Shown piece by piece: positions 15,571 to 23,643 of a stretch of DNA of 47,621 nucleotides. The notes under the pieces are model-generated. The model worked only from the letters and a program-made list of their open reading frames with translations. It ran no database searches and had not been told where the DNA came from. The DNA comes from Eubacteriales bacterium (lineage in GTDB: Bacteria; Bacillota; Clostridia; Christensenellales; UMGS416), in the NCBI GenBank assembly GCA_028693155.1, contig JAQUVY010000007.1, positions 1-47,621 of the forward strand, in the 5' to 3' direction. A program made the position numbers and the translations under genes. How positions within the stretch are numbered: the stretch's first letter is position 1; each line of letters begins with the position of its first letter.

Positions 15571-16296
15571 ATGAAACAAAACGTTTCGTTTATCAATTAT
15601 GCTTATAGAGGTGCCAGCGCTTACGCACCGGAAAACACACTGTGCTCGTTTTATCTGGGTCTGCTGCAGGGCGCCAATGGCATCGAGACCGATGTGCAGC
15701 TCTCCCAAGACGGCGTGCCGGTGCTGTTTCATGACGATACGCTGAAGCGCGCAACGGGAGAACCCGGTGCCGTGGGGGACTATCCGTTGAGCGAGCTGAA
15801 GCGCATGTGGGTGCGCAGCCCCGCCTGCCCTGCCGCGCCCGATCGTATCCCCACGCTGGAGGATTTTTTGCTGCACTTTGCAGACCGTGACGTGGTTTTC
15901 GCCATCGAGCTGAAACAACGCGGCGCGCATGACGCGGTGTTCGCGCTGCTGGATCGCTTTTCGCTGCGCGGAAAAACCATCCTGACGTCCTTTGATTTTG
16001 ACGCGTTGGCGGCCGCCCGCGCTGCCTGCCCCGCCTATCCCATAGGCTGGTTGGCCAACGATTTCGGGGAAGACGAGCTGGCTCGTTTCCACGCCCTTGG
16101 CGGGGAGCAGCTGTGCCCACGCGCCGCGAACCTGACCCCCGAAAAGGTGGAAAGCTGGCATACCAAGGGGTATGAGGTGCGCGCCTGGGGCGTGGCAGAC
16201 GAAGTGCTGATGCGCCGCGCGCTTTCCTGCGGCGTGGACGGCATGACCGTCAACTTTCCCGATGTACTCAGGCAAGCGCTGGAGGAGCGCACATGA
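15571..16296 (+). CDS. Glycerophosphodiester phosphodiesterase family protein with altered HRG motif
   Basis: This is a TIM-barrel enzyme of the GDPD family, which cleaves glycerophosphodiesters to glycerol 3-phosphate and an alcohol. AGGAGAAATAAT precedes the ATG. Conserved parts are YAPENTLCSF, IETDVQLSQDG (Glu and Asp metal ligands) and LFHDDTLKR (second catalytic His). The first catalytic His, normally in A-H-R-G, is Tyr12 here (YAYRGAS; codon TAT 15604-15606). A single C-to-T change would account for it. In studied members this His is a general acid/base, so activity may be lost or changed. Length (241 residues) and all other motifs are normal. The gene overlaps the next one by 4 bases. 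Confidence 0.88.
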   Translation: MKQNVSFINYAYRGASAYAPENTLCSFYLGLLQGANGIETDVQLSQDGVPVLFHDDTLKRATGEPGAVGDYPLSELKRMWVRSPACPAAPDRIPTLEDFLLHFADRDVVFAIELKQRGAHDAVFALLDRFSLRGKTILTSFDFDALAAARAACPAYPIGWLANDFGEDELARFHALGGEQLCPRAANLTPEKVESWHTKGYEVRAWGVADEVLMRRALSCGVDGMTVNFPDVLRQALEERT

Positions 16297-16808
16297 TGGA
16301 CTCACCCCTTGTGCTGCGCCGCATGGAGCCGGGCGATGTGGAACCCATCTGCCGGGCGGAAGCGGCTCAGGGCTGGCACGCTGCCCCAGACAAATATTTC
16401 ACGCGCCTGCGCCACCAGCAGGCCGGGCTCTGTGTCTCCCTCACCGCGCTGTGGGACGGCTGCCCGGCCGGCTACATCAACCTCTATTTTTCCCCACAGG
16501 ACGGCCCGTTTGTCGGCCAGTCGCTGTGCGAGATCGTGGACTTCGGCGTGCTTGAAAAATATCAGCGCCGCGGCATCGGCAGCGCGCTGATGGATGCCGC
16601 CGAGCGCATTGCCGCGCAGCGCAGCGACCGCGTTTGTCTGGGCGTGGGGCTGCACAGCGGCTACGGCTGTGCGCAGCGTATGTACGCCAAGCGCGGCTAT
16701 GTCCCCGACGGGAGCGGTGTGTGGTATGGCGACGCACCCTGCCCGCCCTACACCGCCTGCCAAAATGACGACGATCTGGTTTTATACTGGAGCAAGCACC
16801 TTGGCTGA
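16293..16808 (+). CDS. GNAT family N-acetyltransferase
   Basis: This is a 171-residue GNAT acetyltransferase. The start ATG overlaps the stop of the phosphodiesterase gene (ATGA), so translation is coupled. Motif A is LEKYQRRGIGSALMDAAE, preceded by the strand VDFGV, and the later segment AQRMYAKRGYVPDGSG is motif B. The form of the C-terminus (LVLYWSKHLG) is common among Firmicute GNATs of unknown substrate. Nothing in the context identifies the acceptor. Confidence 0.88.
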   Translation: MMDSPLVLRRMEPGDVEPICRAEAAQGWHAAPDKYFTRLRHQQAGLCVSLTALWDGCPAGYINLYFSPQDGPFVGQSLCEIVDFGVLEKYQRRGIGSALMDAAERIAAQRSDRVCLGVGLHSGYGCAQRMYAKRGYVPDGSGVWYGDAPCPPYTACQNDDDLVLYWSKHLG

Positions 16809-16830
16809 CACAGCTTCCGGAGGAATTATT

Positions 16831-17424
16831 ATGAACACTTTTTTCTTCTTTTTAGGCGGGTTTGCCGCCGCGGCGCTGGCCGTGTGGGCAGTCGTGGCCT
16901 TCGTGCGCAGCAAAATACGCCGCTTCTCCCGCCAAACCTTTGGGATGGAGAATTTGGCCGATGCCCTGGGCGAGCTGGACAACGCGGCCGATCAGCAGCC
17001 AAAATCCCTGAGCGGCGGAGACAGTCTGTTTTTGCCCCGAATTTTAAAGGATTTCCCCGACTTCAACGTGGACACGGCCAAGGCGCGGGTGCGGGACGGG
17101 CTGCTGCAGACGCTGGAAGGGAAACAAAACCCCATCATCCATCGCATCGTCATCAGCGACTACCGCCGCACTGCGCTGGAACGCACCATTGTTTTTCAAG
17201 CCGCGCTGCAATACGACGAGGGGGGCGCTGCCCGCCAGAAGCGTTATTGCGTGCACGACTCCTATTTATTGCCCGCTGTGGAAACGTCCGGGCAGGCGCT
17301 GGTATGCCCGAACTGCGGCGCACCCATCGCCGACACGGCCGCCTCCCACTGCACCTATTGTGACGCCCGGCTGGTGAACATTACGGGGAACTCCTGGAAG
17401 ATCACGCAGAGTTTTGAGAAGTAG
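16831..17424 (+). CDS. Membrane-anchored zinc-ribbon protein, unknown function
   Basis: I do not recognise the family with confidence. ATG 16831 follows GGAGGAATT; the protein has 197 residues. Residues 1-30 form one hydrophobic segment (a signal anchor) followed by a basic stretch, placing the rest probably in the cytoplasm. The middle (FPDFNVDTAKARVRDGLLQT and HRIVISDYRRT) looks like an alpha/beta domain that vaguely recalls Tim44-like proteins. The C-terminus has a CPNCGAPI and CTYCDARL pair, a typical zinc ribbon. It ends with TAG, showing that TAG is used as a stop in this genome. It probably belongs to the operon starting at 14973, since its start is 22 bp after the GNAT stop. Confidence 0.75.
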   Translation: MNTFFFFLGGFAAAALAVWAVVAFVRSKIRRFSRQTFGMENLADALGELDNAADQQPKSLSGGDSLFLPRILKDFPDFNVDTAKARVRDGLLQTLEGKQNPIIHRIVISDYRRTALERTIVFQAALQYDEGGAARQKRYCVHDSYLLPAVETSGQALVCPNCGAPIADTAASHCTYCDARLVNITGNSWKITQSFEK

Positions 17425-17437
17425 CCCGCCCTTTGCA

Positions 17438-17484
17438 AAAAAACAGGATCGAACCGGCTACCGCCGGAACGATCCTGTTTTTGC
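17438..17484. terminator. Bidirectional terminator
   Basis: AAAAAACAGGATCG (17438-17451) pairs with CGATCCTGTTTTTG (17470-17483) with an inner CCGG/CCGG contact. A-rich and T-rich flanks are present on either side, which suits termination of both the zinc-ribbon gene (+) and ppk (-). Confidence 0.9.
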
Positions 17485-17495
17485 TTTTCACGCCG

Positions 17496-19601
17496 TTAAA
17501 AATGTTCGTTTTCCGGCGCGGTCTTGGGCTGATAGACACCGCTTTTTTCCATCTCCCGCAGCGCCCGATGCGCCTGGGCAATCTCCTGATAAAACACATC
17601 CTGCGCCAGCACCGCCGTCTCCCCTTCCTCGGGATGAAGATGCCGATAGCTGCCGTCGCCGCGCTGCACCCGCGCACGGCAGTTATCCGCCAGCTCCACC
17701 GCCAGAATATGGTCGATGCGCGCCATCAGATCCTCCTGCTCCACCGGGAATATAACCTCCACCCGGCGATCCAAATTGCGCGGCATCCAATCGGCGCTGC
17801 CCATATAGATCTCCACCCGCCCGCCGTTTTCAAAGCGAAAAATGCGGGAATGCTCCAGATAGCGCCCGATGATGGAACGCACGCGGATATTTTCCGAAAG
17901 ACCGGGAACCCCCGCGCGCAGGCTGTTCATCCCGCGGATGATCAGGTCGATCTGCACGCCGGCGGCGGACGCCTCATAAAGCTTTTCGATGATGCCGCGA
18001 TCCACCAGGGAATTCATCTTTGCGATGATGCGCGCGGGACGCCCCAAGCGTGCGTTGGCGATTTCCCCGTCGATCTTGTGCTCAAAAAACTGCCTTAAGG
18101 ACGCCGGCGCCACGGCGAATTTGCGCCAGGCGCGGGGCAGGGAGTAGCCGGTAAGCATGTTAAAGAGGGCGGACGCGTCGGCCCCCAGCTGCTCCCGGCA
18201 GGAGAACAGCCCCATGTCCGTATAGAGGCGTGCGGTGCTGTCGTTGTAATTGCCGGTGCCCAGGTGCACATAGCGGCGGATGCCCTCGTCCTCCCGGCGT
18301 ACCACCAGCAAAACCTTGCAGTGGGTCTTCAGCCCCACCAGGCCGTACACCACGTGGCAGCCCGCCTTTTCCAAGCGCCGCGCCCAGTGGATGTTGTTCT
18401 GCTCGTCAAAGCGAGCCTTGAGCTCCACCAGCACGGTGACCTGCTTGCCGTTGCGCGCCGCTTCGATCAGCGCGCCCACAATGGGCGAATTGCCGCTGAC
18501 GCGGTACAGCGTCTGCTTGATCGCCAGCACGTCCGGGTCGGCGGCAGCCTGCTTGACGAAGTTCAGCACGCAGTCGAAGGACTCGTAGGGCAGCTGCACC
18601 AGCCGATCCTTTTGGCGGATGGCTTCAAAAATATTCTCCGTGCCGGCGAAATCCAGCGCGGGCAGCGGCGGGCGGGACGCGTCCTTGAGATCCTTGCGGT
18701 CAAAAAGCTTTCCAAGCTTGTTGAGCGCCGTCAGATCCAGCAGATCGGGCAGGCGGAACACGCCGGTTTCGGCAATGCCCAGCCTCTCCACCAGATAGGT
18801 GGTGATCTCCGCGCTGCCTGCGGCGGCCATGACCTCCAAGCGCAGCGGATCGCCCCACTTGCGCCGGTCGATGGAGTGCTCCACGGCGATCATCAGATCG
18901 TCCTCACCCTCGTCAATGTCCAAGTCCGAGTTGCGGGTGATGCGGAACGGGCAGGTGTGCAGCACGTCATACCCCGGGAAGAGCTGGCGCACCTGCAGCG
19001 CCATCACGTCCTCCAGCAGAATCACGCTGCCGTCGTCCAGCGCAATGAAGCGATCCAGAATGGCAGGCACCTGCACCGCGGCAAACACCGCCTCATCCTC
19101 GCTGTCCTTCAGGCGCAGCAGCACCCCCAAGTAGATCTCCTTGTTGGTGAGCAGCGGGAAGGGGCGCGTGGCATCCACCGCAATGGGCGTCAGCACGGGG
19201 AACAGCGCCTCGTCAAAATAGCGCTCCAGCGCCAGCAGCTGCATGGGGCTGATGTCCTGCGGCCGGCGCACCACAATGCTCTCCTGCGCCAGCTGCGCCC
19301 GCAACACCTCCCAGCAGGCGTACTGCACCTCCACCATGGCGTGCGCCTTGTGCACCACCATTTCGTATTGGGCGCGGGCCGCCATCCCGGTTTCATCCAC
19401 GCGCTCGGGCTTTTCCTCGGCCTGGGTTTTCAGGTCGGCGATGCGGATCATAAAAAACTCATCCAGATTGGACGCGGTGATGGCCAGGAATTTCACCCGC
19501 TCCAGCAGCGGGTTCGAGGGGTCCTGCGCCTCCTCCAACACGCGCATATTAAAATCCAGCCAGCTGGACTCACGATTGATCAACGTAGGCACACCGTCCA
19601 T
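17496..19601 (-). CDS. ppk1: Polyphosphate kinase 1
   Basis: Ppk1 reversibly makes inorganic polyphosphate from the gamma-phosphate of ATP. The 701-residue length is normal. The N-terminus LINRESSWLDFNMRVLEEA and NLDEFFMIRIADLK are family hallmarks. In the C-terminal phospholipase D-like domains, the segment VHLGTGNYNDSTARLYTDMG holds the His that is phosphorylated. KTHCKVLLVVRRE carries a further conserved His. The start lies 2 bp after the stop of the ppx gene, so the two form an operon that can make and break polyphosphate. A shared terminator follows. Confidence 0.97.
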   Translation of the reverse strand: MDGVPTLINRESSWLDFNMRVLEEAQDPSNPLLERVKFLAITASNLDEFFMIRIADLKTQAEEKPERVDETGMAARAQYEMVVHKAHAMVEVQYACWEVLRAQLAQESIVVRRPQDISPMQLLALERYFDEALFPVLTPIAVDATRPFPLLTNKEIYLGVLLRLKDSEDEAVFAAVQVPAILDRFIALDDGSVILLEDVMALQVRQLFPGYDVLHTCPFRITRNSDLDIDEGEDDLMIAVEHSIDRRKWGDPLRLEVMAAAGSAEITTYLVERLGIAETGVFRLPDLLDLTALNKLGKLFDRKDLKDASRPPLPALDFAGTENIFEAIRQKDRLVQLPYESFDCVLNFVKQAAADPDVLAIKQTLYRVSGNSPIVGALIEAARNGKQVTVLVELKARFDEQNNIHWARRLEKAGCHVVYGLVGLKTHCKVLLVVRREDEGIRRYVHLGTGNYNDSTARLYTDMGLFSCREQLGADASALFNMLTGYSLPRAWRKFAVAPASLRQFFEHKIDGEIANARLGRPARIIAKMNSLVDRGIIEKLYEASAAGVQIDLIIRGMNSLRAGVPGLSENIRVRSIIGRYLEHSRIFRFENGGRVEIYMGSADWMPRNLDRRVEVIFPVEQEDLMARIDHILAVELADNCRARVQRGDGSYRHLHPEEGETAVLAQDVFYQEIAQAHRALREMEKSGVYQPKTAPENEHF

Positions 19602-19603
19602 GC

Positions 19604-21151
19604 TTATTCCCCTCTCCTAACCTTCAATTTGCAGCTTAAGCCAAACACCTCGCGGAAAAAATCCGCGCGGCGGGCAAAGGCCCATTTTTCCAGCGCGGCG
19701 TTGCTCCGCGCCTGAGCCGTGAGCACAATCCCCTCTTCCTCGCGCGCGGCCTCCACGCGGCACAGCTTTTGCTGATGCCCCGTATCCAACGCCTCCGCCA
19801 GCTGTAAGATCGCCGTCAGCTTGGAAACCGCCACTCGTTCGCCCGGCGTCAGCAGGGCGTAGTCGTAATCGGCCACCGTGGGGCGCTGCCCGTCGTGATA
19901 ACGCACCAGCAGCGCCGCCGTGCGCACCTCAGCCTGGCTCAGACCCATCAGCGCCGCATCCTGCAGCAAATGGGAGGAGGTCTGGGCGTGCAGGGTCGTG
20001 TTGAGCGACCGTCCGCAGTCGTGCATGGCTACCGCCGTCTGCAAAAGCAGCCGCTCGCGCCGGGAAAAGCCATGAAGCTTGCGCAGCGTATTGAACAGCA
20101 TGACCGCCTGGGCTTCGACATAATCCACATGGTTCATATCGCTTTCCAGCCACTTGGCGGCTTCCTTTGCCGTGGCGACGATCCCCTCGTCAAACACGCG
20201 CTGCCACTCCTTAGCCGCCTTGGGCTGCAGCATTTCATACAGCAGGGCGTCCGCCGTGGTGACGCCTTGAAAGCTCACGATCCTCGCGTGCGTCATGCCC
20301 GCCAGGCGCAGATAAATGCTCAGCGAGGGCAGCAGCATTTCGCTGCGCTCGGCTGAAATGCCCAGCAGCGCCTGCACTTCCGAAGGGTTGAGCTTCTTTA
20401 CGCGGTCATACAGACCCCGCAGCCGCTGCGCCTCCACCCGCCCGCTGTCCCGGGCACCCGGGGCCGCCAGCTCGGCCAGCTCGGCCATGTCCCGGCCGCA
20501 CACCACCAAAGTATGCGGGGCGTAGTGGGCGATCTGCTCAGGCAGCCCCCAAAACAGCGTGGATAAATATTCCTCCAGCACCTCGTACATCCGTCCCGGC
20601 CGGGACTCCATTTCGCTGAGCATTTGAGAAAGCTTGAGCGATCCGGCGCGGATGTTTCGCACATATCGGATCACGCCGTCACGAGCCACGGCCAGACCCA
20701 CGCTGCCCGTGCCGATATACGCCAGCAGCAGCGCCTCTCCCGGCGCGCTTACGCTTTGCAGGCGACGCAGCGTCTCTGCGAAGATATACGCCTTTTCCTG
20801 CCCGTCCTCCAGCACCTCCACCGGCAGCCCGGCGCACAGCGCCAGACGGTCAGCCACATAAGCGCCGTTTTCCGCCTCGCGAAGGGCGGTCGTGGCGATC
20901 ATGCGCAGATTGCCGGGCGCCACGCCCAGCTGCGCAGAGGCAACCTGAAAGCCCTGCAGCCCGCGCACCAGCTCCTGGGCGGTTTTTGAGCTGACCGCGC
21001 CCCGGGTAAAGGTGTCGTGACCCAGCTCCACCGGATACTCCAGCGTATCCAGCTCGGTGATGGTTTGACCGCTTTGCTGCGCAACCGTCATGCGCATCAG
21101 ATTTGACCCGATGTCAATCACCGCGGCCTGGCACACGTCGTTCTTTTTCAT
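19604..21151 (-). CDS. ppx: Ppx/GppA-type phosphatase with C-terminal HD domain
   Basis: The family degrades polyphosphate from the ends (Ppx) or hydrolyses pppGpp (GppA). ATG 21151 is chosen because GGAG lies 9 bases upstream; a TTG at 21166 is less likely. The N-terminal ASKHA domain has the phosphate-1 loop AAVIDIGSNLMRMTV, and GQEKA, which aligns with the catalytic Glu region. The usual second phosphate loop DIGGGS is YIGTGS here, so the Asp is missing. The C-terminal part, about residues 330-515, has HD-domain features (MHDCGRSL and a following H-rich helix), as in long Ppx proteins. Being upstream of and nearly touching ppk1 supports a polyphosphate role. Family membership is firm; activity is less certain. 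Confidence 0.85.
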   Translation of the reverse strand: MKKNDVCQAAVIDIGSNLMRMTVAQQSGQTITELDTLEYPVELGHDTFTRGAVSSKTAQELVRGLQGFQVASAQLGVAPGNLRMIATTALREAENGAYVADRLALCAGLPVEVLEDGQEKAYIFAETLRRLQSVSAPGEALLLAYIGTGSVGLAVARDGVIRYVRNIRAGSLKLSQMLSEMESRPGRMYEVLEEYLSTLFWGLPEQIAHYAPHTLVVCGRDMAELAELAAPGARDSGRVEAQRLRGLYDRVKKLNPSEVQALLGISAERSEMLLPSLSIYLRLAGMTHARIVSFQGVTTADALLYEMLQPKAAKEWQRVFDEGIVATAKEAAKWLESDMNHVDYVEAQAVMLFNTLRKLHGFSRRERLLLQTAVAMHDCGRSLNTTLHAQTSSHLLQDAALMGLSQAEVRTAALLVRYHDGQRPTVADYDYALLTPGERVAVSKLTAILQLAEALDTGHQQKLCRVEAAREEEGIVLTAQARSNAALEKWAFARRADFFREVFGLSCKLKVRRGE

Positions 21152-21181
21152 GATGAACCACTCCAAAACTCAGATACGTTT

Positions 21182-21210
21182 ATCATACCCGAATCGCTGC
21201 GGCTTTTCCA
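21182..21210 (-). promoter_or_regulatory. Possible promoter for ppx-ppk
   Basis: On the minus strand TGGAAA (21210-21205), 17 bases, TATGAT (21187-21182). Each box departs from consensus; the location, about 30 bases before the ATG, fits. Confidence 0.35.
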
Positions 21211-21251
21211 CCATTTGTGCCCTCCCCAGCGCAAAATAGCGCGCCTGCAAA

Positions 21252-21277
21252 AAACTGTAATTTTTTCGTAACAGTTT
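21252..21277. repeat. Inverted repeat in the ppx-PBP intergenic region
   Basis: AAACTGT (21252-21258) and ACAGTTT (21271-21277) face each other across 12 bases that include six T. It lies about 11 bases upstream of the -35 box of the PBP promoter and could bind a regulator of either divergent gene. Confidence 0.45.
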
Positions 21278-21287
21278 GGGATACGCT

Positions 21288-21316
21288 TTGCAGGGCATCG
21301 GGCGGGATGCTATAAT
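21288..21316 (+). promoter_or_regulatory. Extended -10 promoter abutting the PBP start codon
   Basis: TTGCAG (21288-21293), 17 bases, then TGC-TATAAT with the exact -10 at 21311-21316. Normal spacing puts the transcription start at about 21323, which is the A of the ATG, and no Shine-Dalgarno sequence is visible. The mRNA may be leaderless. Confidence 0.7.
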
Positions 21317-21322
21317 GCCCAT

Positions 21323-23590
21323 ATGAAGATAAATAGAAGATGGAAACGAATTTTGTCGGCGGGGCTGGCGGCGGCGCTGCTGTGCGCCATGATCCCCCTG
21401 AACACGGGCTGCAAATCCCTAAGCGATTCCGAGCTGATGGATCGCTATTTTGTGCTGCTGGAGGGCGGGGAATACCCGCGCATTTATCAATACCTGAGCA
21501 AAGAAGCCAAGCAAAACATTTCGTTGAATGATTTCAGCCAAAAATACGAAAACATCTTTACCGCGGCCGGCGTGGAGAGCGTCTCCTGCTCCATCATCTC
21601 TTTGGAGCATACCTCCCTCACCTCCCGCATCGCCACCTACACCATGACCCTGACCACCGCGCTCTTTGGGGATCTGGCGCTGACCATGTCTGCCCAGCTG
21701 GAACTGGAAAGCGGCGCCTGGTGCATCAATTGGACACCGGCGCTGGTGCTGCCGGGGATGGATTTTGAGGACGCGGCGCGGCTATACACCATGGCCGGCC
21801 AAAGAGGAGCCATTTTCGATAAAAACGGAGAAGTTTTGGCGGATGACGATTACGCCTGCAGCGTATACGTCACCATTTCCAAAGTAAAAAATCTGGAAGA
21901 CACGGCGCGCATGGCCGCTCCCCTTTTGGGCATGACCGAGGAAGAGATCATCAAAAAGTTTTCAAGGTATTACGACGAGCTGGGCTACTCCGCCGGTGTT
22001 TTGGCAGGTGGCGAGGCCACGGCTGCCCCCTCGCCCACCCCCACAGCCGCACCCTCCGCCTCGCCCGATCCCAGCGCCTCCCCCGCCGGCACCGGTGAAG
22101 ACTATCTCACGCAGGAGGACACCCGCACGGTGCTGCTCAAGGCGTATCCCCAGGACAAGCTGACCGAGGAAGAAAAAACCGCGCTGCTGGATATCCCCGG
22201 CGTCGGCATCGACACCGGCTTTATGACGCCCATCCGGGTCTATCCTTACGGGCGCCTGTTTGCGCAGGCATTGGGCTACATGGGGACGCTGACCGAGGAA
22301 GAGCTGGAAAAGGAAGAATACCACGGACTCAACTCCGACACTCGGGTAGGAAAATCGGGTCTGGAAAAAAAGTATGAAAACATTTTGCGCGGCACCTCGG
22401 GATATTCGCTGGTCATCGTGGATAAATACGGCCGGCGCAAGGAAACGCTGGCCAGCGTGGACAAAACCGACGGGTCGGATCTGCGCCTGACGCTGGACAG
22501 CAAGCTGCAGCAAAAATGCGAACTGCTGATGATGCAATATCTGACCGACAAGATGGCCGGGTCTGTCATCGTGATGGATCCGTCCACCGGCTATATCGAG
22601 GCGCAGGCCAGCTACCCCGGCTACGATCCCAATCTGTTTTCCTTCACCATGGACAGCGCAACGTGGAAATATCTGAACGACGAGGCCAACATGCTGCCCC
22701 TCTACAACCGCTGCACATTGGGCCTTTACCCGCCCGGCTCCACCATTAAGCCCTTTACCGGCATTATGGGACTGGATTCGGGGGTCATCTCCACCTCCTT
22801 TGCCTTCACGGAAAAAATCGAGCGGAACATCTGGATCCCCACGATGGACGGGTGGGTATACCCCGGCATCAAGCGCGTGAGCGCCACCCGCGGCACGCTG
22901 AACCTGGAAAACGCGCTCATCAACTCCGATAACATTTACTTTGCCTATGTGGCGCTGAAGCTGGGCAGCGACCGCTTCATGAAATATGCCGCACAACTGG
23001 GCTTTGGCGAAGCCATGGATTATGACCTGCCGCTGAGCACCAGCAAAATCGCCAACGACAACGTCATGTCCTCCCTGCGGCAATTGGCCGACTCGGGCTA
23101 TGGGCAAGGCGAGCTGCTGATCACCCCGGTGCAAATGGCCGCGCTGTTCAGCGCGCTGTATAACGACGGCACCATTTTGCAGCCCCGGCTGGTGCAGTCC
23201 ATCTGCAAAACCGAAGGCCCCCACTACACCACCGTGCAGGAAAACCCGCCCGAGGTGTGGAAAGAGGAAGCGGTGCCCGCCAACCTGGTAAAAGAGGTGC
23301 GCGCCATGCTCCGCAAGGTGGTGGACGGCGGCACCGGCAAAAAAGCCGAGGTGGCAGGTCTGGGCATCTGCGGCAAAACCGGCACCGCGCAGATCGGCAA
23401 CGACAGCACGCGGGAAATCGCCTGGTTCATCGGCTTCACCACCACCTGGGATCATCCCCGGCTGGTGTGCGTGACGCTGGAGATCCCGGCAGACCAGGGA
23501 GAAGCGCGCTTTACCATAGCAAAAGCACTTTTTGAGGATCTCAAAGAAAACTATCCCCAGAGCAACTCCGACACGCCCGCAGGGCAGTGA
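21323..23590 (+). CDS. Class B penicillin-binding protein with NTF2-like N-terminal domain
   Basis: This is a peptidoglycan D,D-transpeptidase of the PBP2/MecA-like group, anchored by an N-terminal hydrophobic segment (about residues 9-26). Residues about 33-135 form the NTF2-like MecA_N domain seen in low-affinity PBPs. The dimerisation domain starts near AGQRGAIFDKNGEVLAD. The transpeptidase domain has Ser473-Thr-Ile-Lys476 (PGSTIKPF), Ser535-Asp-Asn537 and Lys685-Thr-Gly687. Within the dimerisation region is an unusual insert rich in Ala, Pro, Ser and Thr (about residues 234-258), probably a flexible linker. A Cys near residue 30 (LNTGC) is only a poor lipobox. The ATG has no ribosome binding site; see the promoter entry. 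Its role in growth or sporulation cannot be told. Confidence 0.92.
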   Translation: MKINRRWKRILSAGLAAALLCAMIPLNTGCKSLSDSELMDRYFVLLEGGEYPRIYQYLSKEAKQNISLNDFSQKYENIFTAAGVESVSCSIISLEHTSLTSRIATYTMTLTTALFGDLALTMSAQLELESGAWCINWTPALVLPGMDFEDAARLYTMAGQRGAIFDKNGEVLADDDYACSVYVTISKVKNLEDTARMAAPLLGMTEEEIIKKFSRYYDELGYSAGVLAGGEATAAPSPTPTAAPSASPDPSASPAGTGEDYLTQEDTRTVLLKAYPQDKLTEEEKTALLDIPGVGIDTGFMTPIRVYPYGRLFAQALGYMGTLTEEELEKEEYHGLNSDTRVGKSGLEKKYENILRGTSGYSLVIVDKYGRRKETLASVDKTDGSDLRLTLDSKLQQKCELLMMQYLTDKMAGSVIVMDPSTGYIEAQASYPGYDPNLFSFTMDSATWKYLNDEANMLPLYNRCTLGLYPPGSTIKPFTGIMGLDSGVISTSFAFTEKIERNIWIPTMDGWVYPGIKRVSATRGTLNLENALINSDNIYFAYVALKLGSDRFMKYAAQLGFGEAMDYDLPLSTSKIANDNVMSSLRQLADSGYGQGELLITPVQMAALFSALYNDGTILQPRLVQSICKTEGPHYTTVQENPPEVWKEEAVPANLVKEVRAMLRKVVDGGTGKKAEVAGLGICGKTGTAQIGNDSTREIAWFIGFTTTWDHPRLVCVTLEIPADQGEARFTIAKALFEDLKENYPQSNSDTPAGQ

Positions 23591-23606
23591 TCTTCTCAAA
23601 CTCATG

Positions 23607-23632
23607 CCGCCGCACCGCCGGCGGTATTTTAT
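23607..23632 (+). terminator. GC-rich hairpin after the PBP gene
   Basis: CCGCCG (23607-23612) pairs with CGGCGG (23619-23624), followed by TATTTTATG. The U-tract is short and the next start codon lies 12 bases further on, so readthrough into the flavoprotein gene is likely. Confidence 0.45.
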
Positions 23633-23643
23633 GTGAGGTACAA

